Below are positions 45,430 to 54,116 of a stretch of 64,000 nucleotides of DNA, in pieces (position 1 is the first letter of the stretch; each line of letters begins with the position of its first letter). Below the pieces are notes generated by a model that worked only from the letters and a program-made list of their open reading frames with translations, searched no databases and was not told the DNA's origin. The DNA is from Arabidopsis thaliana (lineage: Eukaryota; Streptophyta; Magnoliopsida; Brassicales; Brassicaceae): contig NC_003076.8 in NCBI RefSeq assembly GCF_000001735.4, positions 26,167,835-26,231,834 on the forward strand, written 5' to 3'. The position numbers were made by a program, and so were the translations under genes.

Positions 45430-48240
45430 AATTCTACATAGATATTTTATTAATTTGAAGTATATTATTAAAAAAAAGTGATTTGTCTTTTAAAAGTTGG
45501 AGAGACTTTGATTACCTAAGAAAATAAAACAGTGTTTAATGACTAAATACATTAACTTTTATTTAGTGTTTTGTTATTAGTTTTTCAAATGTTGATGATT
45601 AGTAATTTTTTTTTTTTTCTTTTTTGATGATTAGTAAAATTTAATTGCAGAAATAGTTTACATAACAGTTGTTATACATAATATTCAATATAGTAAAAAT
45701 ACGTATATAATAAGTGTTCACAAGGAGAATCACAATATTATTTGTGTTGTACACTGTGGTCTTCGTGTTCTTGTTCCTTTACAGAGTCATAGACTTGAAT
45801 AATCATAAACCGCCATGTTTATCAAAACTGTGGTGTTCTTTTATTACATTGGATTAAATTCTTCATAAAATCTCGTTGTAGTTAATGTCTGTATATGTAC
45901 ATTGTACTTATGAATGTCAATAGAGAGAGAGAGAGGCATGAGTGAGAGATAATGGAGACAAAAGGAGAAGATGAGAGAGAGACATGAAGTGGCAGAAAAG
46001 ACAGAAGAACATATATAACTGTGCAATTGATCGGAACAAATCGGATAGAATTTGTTATGTGTCTTGTTTCTATTGTTGAGGTAACGTTTTTTTTTTATAT
46101 GTGTGAAGTGTGCACTGCACCATCTTTATACGTAGACAATATTAACATATTTACAGTCACAAATAATGTTTTCTTCCTTTACATACACCTATATACTTAT
46201 ATAGCTGTCAAGCGTATGCAACTCTATTAAGGAAACCAAAACTATTGGAACAAAATTTACGAAACATATATATTTTATTTTCTCTTCTGGATATCTCTTG
46301 TGCATGTAAGTTATTGGGGGGGGGGGGGGGGGGGGTTTGCCAAGAAATCGAATAAATGGATAAGTATTAATATGTACTACGCAGGCATAGTTCATTGTGC
46401 ATATACGTATACTCTCTGAAATTTTTGGATTTATGTGAGTCCAAATCGTCATTCAGAATAGTAATTAGACTGAAACATACAATATATAGTAATTTTATAC
46501 ACTTAAGCAACATTTTTGAAGTTATATTTTACGGACATTAATTTGGGATTACGAATCTTGTAATCTAGAAAAGCCTTATTAAGAAGAGGGTAGGGTTTAA
46601 CTCTGAAGAAAGTAACGTTTGCTTAACTCTCTGACATCTTTTTGTAACCAAACCCATTTCTAAAAACATTGTTTGTGTCGCTAATACATGTACATGAAAT
46701 TTAAGTTTTCAGTTAAAAGCCAAAGTGATTGACATATGTTCAAATTGAACTGGCATCAAAATCAGATTCAATTGGTTTTTAGATATGAGGCCAATACAGA
46801 CAAGTGTATATATAATATAAAAATTAATAAATCCAAAAATAGAAAAAGAGAGGAGATTGTGTTTTGATGATTGATATATTAAACGTCTCCATCTGTGAAG
46901 AAACACGAGAGAACGGAGAAGACAAAATGGGAAACATGTGAGAGCCCTCGAGGAATGGATCTCTCGTGAGACTAAACCGATCATCCACAAGTATACAAGT
47001 TACACCGATTTTATAAATTACTTATATAAAATAAAGCATATACTAGCGATTTTATAATTTTTTCAACTTAAGTTTATTGCTGAAAATCTTGTAACATTAT
47101 AACGGATGGATAATTTTAAGTTTAACCATTTTCAGCTGGAAAATTTAATTCGTAATAATACTTGACACTAAAAAAATTTCTAAGTAGCATATTACAACAT
47201 ACATATTTTCGTCACCGTTGTCACTCTCGAACTCGGATCTCATTTTTCTATATTTGATAATATTTTTGTAACAGCAGTACAAAATTTATTACGGCGTTTA
47301 AATTTAATGTTATATCTATCTGTAATTGGTTGTTGAAGCGAGAAAGAGACATGACAAAGGAAATTACTTAAGGTAAAAGACGCAGTTTCATCAAAGATTG
47401 GTCAAATGTTATATCGTTATCAAAGGTCGTAGAAGCATATCCACCTGGTTTACGTGCTGTTCCCATTTATTCCAGCCGTAATTTGCCACTATTTTAATTT
47501 ACAAAAGAAATAAAAACATTTTCACTGATTGTTATACATTTTTTTATATGATTTAGAGATTATTTCTATTATTTAAACAGAACAAATAGAAAGAAGAAGA
47601 TGAATTAACAATGGAAACATGTGAGTGAGGCTAATCACGAGAAATGAAATGAAAGAGTGCAGAGCTAAATTCGTGAAGGCCCATTAGTATTAAGTTGGGC
47701 CGTATTTTGTTAAAAGCCTAAAGCTCGCGTAAGCATCTGTTGTTGTTTGATGGGTCTATCTCTATCCAGTCTATGACTTTATCGAAAAGATAATAACGGA
47801 CTGGACCGTCCGGTGGCTATTCCGACCATTAGTGTTGTTCCACGTGTCATTTGTTTTTGACTACAATGATTTGAATTCAAACAAGACGTAGTTGCCTTTT
47901 ATTAGCGTTGATATTTTGCGAAATCAAATCTTAAAAAATGATTATACATTTTCCACATGTAACGTACGTAAGTTGGCGTTTTTGAACATTCAAAGCCTAA
48001 AAAGTAAAAACGTTTGATTATGTTTCCACCATTCACTTTAATTGAAAATTCTGTTCTTTGTGGAACATGACTTGATCTATATATTAAAAAACCTAAAAGA
48101 AGGAAAGCACTGGAATGTTTGAAAATATTCTCCAATACTTTACAAAGGAGTATTAATAACAATATACAAAATAAGATTAAGCATAGATTATACAAAGAAT
48201 AATCATTCTTCAAGAGCATGACCAATAATAATAATACTTT
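45430..48240. other. Long intergenic region with a G20 run
   Basis: About 2.8 kb between the SCAP1 promoter and the LecRK 3' end. No gene is supported. It contains a 20-G homopolymer (46316-46335), GGCCCA/TGGGCC motifs at about 47680-47700 and a CACGTGTC motif at 47841-47848. Confidence 0.5.
46316..46335 (+). repeat. Homopolymer run of 20 G
   Basis: An uninterrupted stretch of twenty G between TTATT and TTTGCC. It is strikingly long for AT-rich Arabidopsis DNA. Exact length may be affected by sequencing. Confidence 0.9.
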
Positions 48241-48291
48241 GGGATGAAACAAAAACAGAGCAAAAAGAGATTACAGTTAAATCTCTAATAT

Positions 48292-50319
48292 TTAACGACC
48301 ATACTCGATGCCTGAGAACGTTACAGAAACTCCATTTGAGTTAACTGAGGGAGAAGAAGAAGAAGTAGTAGTCGAGATGTAATACATAGCAACAGGCCTC
48401 TTCAATGGAAGATCAGGCAATGGTGACTCAAAATTCATGACTTGGATCCCTTGTTTTATCGAAGGTCTCGAGTTTTTATCAGGATGAGCACACCATAACC
48501 CTAAAACCAGAAGACATTCAGCTTCTTTCTTGTCGAAATCCTCACCCAATTTGTCATCAACACATGAAGTGATCAGTTCTTGTTTTCCATAAAGCTCCCA
48601 AACTTTCTCCACTAGACTCTTCTCATCATCACTCTCTGTATCACTGTTATCTTCTTGTGTACGTTCCAGCGATTTTCTCCCTGTGACAATCTCTAGTAAA
48701 ACAATTCCAAAGCTATATATATCAGATTCTTTACTCGCACTTCCTTTCATTACATATTCAGGTGCCATGTACCCAAAAGTTCCAGCCAACCCCGTTGTAT
48801 GGGAACCAAGTTCATGGTTCATTAGCCGAGCCAACCCGAAATCACCTAACTTTACATTGAATTCACTGTCAAGCATTATATTACTTGCCTTGATGTCTCT
48901 GTGCAGTACACATTGATCCCATTCTTCATGAAGATAAAGCAGAGCAGAGGCTAAACCAAGACCTATCTTGTACCTTATGTCCCAAGAAAGTAAATTGGGT
49001 CTTTTCCCAAAGAGGTGAGAGTTCAAGCTACCATTTGGAACTAACTCATATATCAGCAAGAACTCATTTTTCTCATTACACCAACCGATGAGCTGCACGA
49101 GGTTTCGATGTCTCAGTTTGCTGATGATCTTAACTTCGTTTAAAAACTCGTTCTTTCCCTGCCTTGAATCACCGGATAGTTTCTTCACCGCAACCATTGT
49201 ATTGATTTCTTTCAAGTTTCCTTCATAAACTGCTCCAAATCCTCCTTCACCTAGCTTTCTATGGCTTGAGAATCTGTTGGTTGCTGACACAAGATCCTTA
49301 TAAGAAAACTTTCTTGGTCCTGCTTCCCTTTCAAGGTCTTTGTTTATCGATATCATGTTTTCTATATCTCTTTCTTTCTTCTTTCTTTGCTTCCGTGACC
49401 AAACCACCACGGTTGTGATGACCATAAACGTCAGAAAAACAAACCCGGAAGCCGAAATGCCAATTACTAGTCCTATCCTGCTATCGGCTTTGTCGCTGTC
49501 CAAACTTGAACTGAGCTCCCATGATAAAAGTCTATGTTCCTCTGTGTTTGTCCCAGCGGCAGCTATAAACCCGAACATAACATCTGATGGCAGAACCTTA
49601 GCGAGGTCGATGATGTAAGAAAGGCTTGAACTCTCCTTAGGATCAGAGGTTGCTGTTAGCTCATAAGCCCAAGTCACACTTAAATTCTTGGTCACGGAAT
49701 CATAAGAGATCTTTGCATGACAAATATCTTGGCTGTGAGAGCTTGCATTCCAAGAAGTGTAGTTGGAAGAAACAAGAGAGTTGTTATTGATCCCAACATG
49801 AGATCCAACATCATTAGGATCCCATCCTGGATTGTTAAACGTGTCAAATTCAACATGAACTAGCGGAAACGAAGATGAGTAATTATTCTTCCGAGTGAAC
49901 AAATTCAAGAAACCACCAACTGAGTATGCAGGTAGTTGAGCTCCCATAGGAGCAAGAAAGAAACAGATTCCATGACCATCTGCTGAAAGATTACGAGCAT
50001 CGATTTTGAAGGAGAAACTGGTGCTGAAATCTGAAGCCTTACCAGTTTTATGACTCCATATAGGCACCTTCTTTGAATAAGTAATCCAACCAACCTGAGA
50101 TGTTTGTTCAGCGTTGTTGAAGTTCACTGTTCCATCTTCATCGGGAGTTGCATCCCCGTGGTAAAATATGTCCCCGGGATCACCTTGTCGAAAACTTGTA
50201 AAGTTGAAGTAAAGTGAATCAACAACAAAAGGGAGGAAGAGGAAAAGGGAAAGGAACAAGATTGAATTAGACATAGAGGAGGAAGAAGAAAGATTTTGAC
50301 AGAAAATGAAATAAAGCAT
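48292..50319 (-). CDS. LECRK92: L-type lectin receptor kinase LecRK-IX.2
   Basis: An intronless 675-residue plasma-membrane receptor kinase. A signal peptide (LFLSLFLFLPFVVDSL) precedes a legume-lectin domain (about 40-285) with GHGICFFLAPMG and VEFDTFNNPGWDPNDVGSHV, the latter carrying the metal-binding Asp/Asn. A membrane helix (IGLVIGISASGFVFLTFMVI) follows, then a basic stop (RKQRKKKER). The kinase domain is complete: [29 protein letters not shown] and APEYV. LecRK-IX members act in immunity and cell death. I start at the ATG at 50319 (MLYFIFCQ); the frame above it begins with GTG. The proximal promoter has a second copy at about 52334-52440. Confidence 0.93.
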   Translation of the reverse strand: MLYFIFCQNLSSSSSMSNSILFLSLFLFLPFVVDSLYFNFTSFRQGDPGDIFYHGDATPDEDGTVNFNNAEQTSQVGWITYSKKVPIWSHKTGKASDFSTSFSFKIDARNLSADGHGICFFLAPMGAQLPAYSVGGFLNLFTRKNNYSSSFPLVHVEFDTFNNPGWDPNDVGSHVGINNNSLVSSNYTSWNASSHSQDICHAKISYDSVTKNLSVTWAYELTATSDPKESSSLSYIIDLAKVLPSDVMFGFIAAAGTNTEEHRLLSWELSSSLDSDKADSRIGLVIGISASGFVFLTFMVITTVVVWSRKQRKKKERDIENMISINKDLEREAGPRKFSYKDLVSATNRFSSHRKLGEGGFGAVYEGNLKEINTMVAVKKLSGDSRQGKNEFLNEVKIISKLRHRNLVQLIGWCNEKNEFLLIYELVPNGSLNSHLFGKRPNLLSWDIRYKIGLGLASALLYLHEEWDQCVLHRDIKASNIMLDSEFNVKLGDFGLARLMNHELGSHTTGLAGTFGYMAPEYVMKGSASKESDIYSFGIVLLEIVTGRKSLERTQEDNSDTESDDEKSLVEKVWELYGKQELITSCVDDKLGEDFDKKEAECLLVLGLWCAHPDKNSRPSIKQGIQVMNFESPLPDLPLKRPVAMYYISTTTSSSSPSVNSNGVSVTFSGIEYGR

Positions 50320-50332
50320 TAGAAAAAATATA

Positions 50333-50445
50333 AACACAATTCAACAACTAGACAACGGTCAAGAAGAGAGGGCTTATTTAAAGAGTCCAATCAACAGATC
50401 ACTATCACTGAACTTTGTTTGAATATTCTTTAAAATCTATAAGTC
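50333..50445 (-). promoter_or_regulatory. LecRK proximal promoter/leader, copy P
   Basis: This segment directly upstream of the LecRK ATG (CAACGGTCAAGAAGAGAGGG to AATATTCTTTAAAATCTATA) is repeated at about 52334-52440 in the same orientation. Its TTATTTAAAG stretch could serve as a TATA region on the minus strand. Confidence 0.7.
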
Positions 50446-50470
50446 AAAATCATCGCTTTAAAATATCTTT

Positions 50471-51680
50471 AAAATGTCATATAAGATTGGTGTTTCAATG
50501 CTGCTTCTCTCTTTGACACAGAGACCAGCATCGGTAGCCTGATGATATCAACGTGTGCTGTATCAGGCAAGTCCTGTAGAATCTGGCTTCTGCTCCAAAA
50601 ACGAAGATTGCCTGTAGCAAGAACCACCACAACATATGTTAGGAACAGACTCTGTTTTGTATACAAACAAACCACTTTGAATAAAATTAGGAATGGAGTT
50701 GATATTCTTCATCATTCATGTTCTCTCTTATCTTTTGATATATAAATTTTGTAAGCAAAAAGAAGTTGATTCTTGTAAACGTTATATCAAAAAAAAAAAA
50801 CGAAATTTCCTTATTGGTTAGATTGAGATTAGTAAATGGAAATCGGATCTAATTTAGATTGCCTCTATAAAACTGAAAATCCTCAACGGTTAGATTAATA
50901 AAAGTATATATCAAATCATCATTTAATGAAGCAAAAATACTCTGCTCTAAGAGAAAAAAAAGGAAATAAACCAAGAAACGAAAAATATATCACGCTCTTC
51001 TTCTTCTTCTTCTTCATTCTTGAGAAATCACCTTCATCTTCTTTCTTCTTCGAGAAACGAAAAATAAACAAAAACATCTCTTTCTCTTTTTAATACCTGA
51101 TCGCGGGATGAATGATGATTCGTGATTGGTTGAATTACTTCTCCCACATCCTCTATGTCAGCCCCAATCGATGATGATTTCAGAACACAAGCGGAGAAGG
51201 AAGAGATTGGGGGCAGTGAAAGCGAAGAGCACCTAGGAAGGTTTTGATCTCGACCTAGGAGGAACTCTAACATGAGGAAGAAACCCCAATCAAAGAATCC
51301 ATGTACCAGACAAAGAGATGAGAGACGATCAACTTTTGATCAAAGACGAAAAGAGACTTCTCAGATTTTTCAGAGTACGACACGGTGGGCTTCGACTTCT
51401 CGTTTCCATTGACGACGGCGGAGATGGCGACAGAGAGAGAGACGATTGAGAGGAGAGATCAAAGGATTCTCGTTTCCATTGACGACGATGGTGGAGGAAG
51501 AAAGCAATCATCAAAGACAAAGAAGCTTCTCAGATTACGAATGAAGAAGACGGAGAATTTCAGACGACGACGACGCAAGGTGGGCTCACGGTGGTGGGCT
51601 TTTTTTTATGGGCCCCTTCTTTGCTACCAAATCCAACCAGGTATTTCTTTATTCATTCTTTTTCTTCTTTTTCTTTTCTC
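50471..51680. repeat. Duplicated segment Y-Z, copy B
   Basis: Direct repeat of 39157-40235. It is longer than copy A because of extra sequence near 50930-51390, including a (CTT)n run at 50998-51016, and carries a local internal duplication of TCTCGTTTCCATTGACGACG (about 51398 and 51467). Confidence 0.85.
50563..50712 (-). CDS. Uncertain 49-codon ORF shared with copy A
   Basis: The frame MKNINSIPNFIQSGLFVYKT continues to NICCGGSCYRQSS and stops after DSTGLA. The copy-A frame is the same up to DST apart from a few substitutions and one missing Ser. No signal peptide or known family. It could be a small protein or only a relic. Confidence 0.3.
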   Translation of the reverse strand: MKNINSIPNFIQSGLFVYKTESVPNICCGGSCYRQSSFLEQKPDSTGLA

Positions 51681-52049
51681 TAAAAAAATGTTTTTGGTAA
51701 AACTATAATTAAATAGTTTAAATCTTTCACTAAAACATTTCAATAAATAAAACTTAGTATAAAATCATATTAATTTCATTATTACTTTTTAAAAATGAGT
51801 TTAAGTGTTAAAATTTTAAAAACGTCGGAAACTAACTGCGCCTACGCATCCCGTCCTTAATTGGTCCGTAAGTCTTGCGGTGTTCGAAGTTCGGCAATGT
51901 TTTCACGTAATATAGATTTGACACTTAAACTCATTTTAAAAATAATAATTATGATTTTCACTAAAGAAAAAGTTTTATGCTTGAAGCTCTCGTCGGTCGC
52001 TAGAGCTGAATTTGATTTGAGGGAGATGGAAAGAGACAAGGTTAATGAT

Positions 52050-52328
52050 TTTGTGGTTAATGGCAAGATTAACAAGTTAATTAAGTTATTATCAAATAGA
52101 GGTTCGTAGCGATGGAGGAAGAGAGACAGATAAGCTTTTAAGTAGACAAGATTCTGATGCATAAAGATGTACAACTTGTTCTTGGAAGATATGCTATGAG
52201 ACTCTTTTAGTGATGTCCTCATATTTCTTTGCCTTAATCCCTTTTTCTAAACCGTCAAAAGATTCATGGTTTGGAAACTTGCAATAGCCTCTGGTTGGTT
52301 GGTTGGTTGTTTCAAACGTTACACTCAC
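52050..52328. repeat. Duplicated module X, copy B (inverted)
   Basis: Reverse complement of about 38799-39015. The match stops at GTTACACTCAC (52328), and the copy of the LecRK promoter begins a few bases later. Confidence 0.8.
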
Positions 52329-52333
52329 AAATA

Positions 52334-52440
52334 TAACACAATTTAAAAACTAAACAACGGTCAAGAAAAGAGGGTTTATTTTAAGAGTCCATTCAACAGA
52401 TCACTAGCACTGAACTTTGTTTAAATATTCTTTTAAATCT
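52334..52440 (-). repeat. Second copy of LecRK proximal promoter (P')
   Basis: CAACGGTCAAGAAAAGAGGG, GAGTCCATTCAACAGATCAC and CTGAACTTTGTTTAAATATT match the LecRK upstream segment at 50333-50445 in the same orientation. No lectin-kinase coding sequence follows this copy. Confidence 0.82.
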
Positions 52441-52809
52441 ATGTGGACCTCCCTGTTTTAGGATCCCATATAGTAACTTTACGAGAGCATAACGTAGACG
52501 AACCAACACTAACCACAAGTATAAGAGCATTGTTCGATTCAATTACGCCTATTTGGTACCAGAGATGTTAAAGTGCAACATGGAAACATGATTGAATTTT
52601 TCTCAAGCTAAGAAGGTCTAAACAAATGCTAAAAGAAAACGAAACCAACAAAACTGTAGAGTGTAGAAAAAAACATAGGGTACACATGTTATAAACCAAA
52701 ACTATTGGGGTATATACTTAAATAAATAAAAGTACACGATAGGGAACATTTGTAATACACAGAACTTAGGGGTGCATACAAAAATAAAATTGAAAAAACA
52801 GAGCATAGA

Positions 52810-53151
52810 TCAGTGATCCGGACTCTGTTTTGGAAGATCTCTAAAAAGCTTAGGATCATCATCGGCATCGCGCAGATAGAAACCATCATCGAAATTCTGC
52901 GAATAGCTCACAGCATCGTAGTGAAACGTAACTAACGTTTTCGATTTATTATTCTCCAATCCGCAACTTCTAACCAATAATAATCTTCTCATCAAATCCC
53001 TTAACTTCGGACTAGGTCTTGTCTTGTTGTTGTGGTTACTGATTCGAGCGTACTCTGTTTCTTCTGTATGGATGAGACAAGATAACGGCGAACTCAAGCA
53101 TCGACCGGTGGAGTACGATTGTCTACGGTTGTCGGCGAGAACTCTATCCAT
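52810..53151 (-). CDS. Small plant protein of unknown function, 113 aa
   Basis: A single exon beginning MDRVLADNRRQSYSTGRCLS. It is basic in the middle (TRPSPKLRDLMRRLLLVRSC) and acidic toward the end (DDGFYLRDADDDPKLFRDLP). The middle and end resemble small plant proteins with a short conserved YDPLSYSLNFDEG-type motif (here YDAVSYSQNFDDG). No enzymatic domain is visible. I start at the ATG at 53151; the open frame reaches further up, but that part looks like leader. It probably corresponds to At5g65610. Confidence 0.72.
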   Translation of the reverse strand: MDRVLADNRRQSYSTGRCLSSPLSCLIHTEETEYARISNHNNKTRPSPKLRDLMRRLLLVRSCGLENNKSKTLVTFHYDAVSYSQNFDDGFYLRDADDDPKLFRDLPKQSPDH

Positions 53152-53304
53152 TTCTTGCAAAAATAAAAGAGAGATTGTTTTATTGATTGAGTGAGAAATA
53201 TGGGGTTTATAATCGACGAAAGAGTTAGAGCTAACAATAAATGAATTACCAAGCAAAGTTGGAAAATAATGTAGATTTTGGCTGGTTATGGTTAAGCGGT
53301 CCAA

Positions 53305-53790
53305 TCATAATTCTCGTTTTTTCTTTGGCAGCTCATAATTTCTCATTTATGGGAAGCATTCATTTATTGAAACTTGGAAGTTTTCACTAGTCATTAGTCA
53401 ACATTTTTTGGTTGTAATGTACCTACCTATCTTCATTTGGTAGTAAAATTGTGGTACAATGTCAATGTGAAGTTATTAGTTTTAACTCCTGTTTGGTTTC
53501 ATCAAATGATATAAATTTCATTGTTTCTTTTGTTTTTAAAAGAAGCGTAAAGTTAAAACATATTTGGTTTAGTGAACAAGGGATCAGACTTGCCAGATTA
53601 CGTGGTCGTAGTATTTGGGGAACAACACACAGAGCTACTTCACTATCACACTATATCTTGAACGTGTCGTGTTTGTTCTTGGGATGCTCTCTTCGAACAA
53701 GTTATTTATTATGTATCCGTGACTCGTGAACTTGTGAGGCCCATTACTTCATAACAGTTTTCGGTAAAAGAAAAAGGACGAAAAAGAAGA
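53305..53790. other. Intergenic, no gene seen
   Basis: AT-rich DNA between the small protein and tRNA-Asn. A 92-codon frame on the plus strand has no recognisable feature and I do not call it. Confidence 0.5.
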
Positions 53791-53799
53791 GTTAAAAAA

Positions 53800-53823
53800 C
53801 GCTAGAAGGAGGGGTCGAACCTC

Positions 53824-53856
<33 letters not shown>

Positions 53857-53873
53857 AACTGAGCTATTCCAGC
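53800..53873 (-). tRNA. tRNA-Asn (anticodon GTT)
   Basis: A 74-nt cloverleaf on the minus strand: acceptor GCTGGAA/TTCTAGC, D-stem GCTC/GAGC, anticodon stem TGTGG/CCACA around CTGTTAA, T-stem GGAGG/CCTCC with TTCGACC, discriminator G. The anticodon GTT reads AAC and AAT. No intron. A run of six T follows the 3' end directly (53794-53799 on the plus strand as A), and CAA precedes the 5' end. Confidence 0.95.
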
Positions 53874-54116
53874 TTTTGTTAACTATTTCAAAAACAATAA
53901 ATATATTCGTAAACAGATGTTTTAATTTCAATTTGACTTGACAAGATTACCCTTTGGCACATCGATTAACATATCATCGACTTTGGAACCTCACAACATA
54001 ATCGCATGTAGTCACACTTAGTCAAATCCAAACCCAAAAAATCTCAAAGAAAATAAGAAAAAATAAAAATAAAAATGAAGAGAATAAGAATAATGGCAAC
54101 GCTTGTAATAGCAAAC

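Noticed and set aside
46189..46452. Minus-strand frame with a polyproline run
   Set aside because: The prolines come only from the G20 homopolymer; there is no other protein-like feature.
46709..46990. 93-codon minus-strand frame
   Set aside because: Hydrophobic AT-driven composition, no motif, no promoter-like or splice context.
51857..52222. Frames on both strands over 51.86-52.22 kb
   Set aside because: They cover module X and AT-rich flank; the copy at 38.8-39.0 kb does not keep the same reading frame, so I treat them as repeat sequence.
53451..53729. 92-codon plus-strand frame
   Set aside because: No recognisable domain and no neighbouring exon; likely chance.
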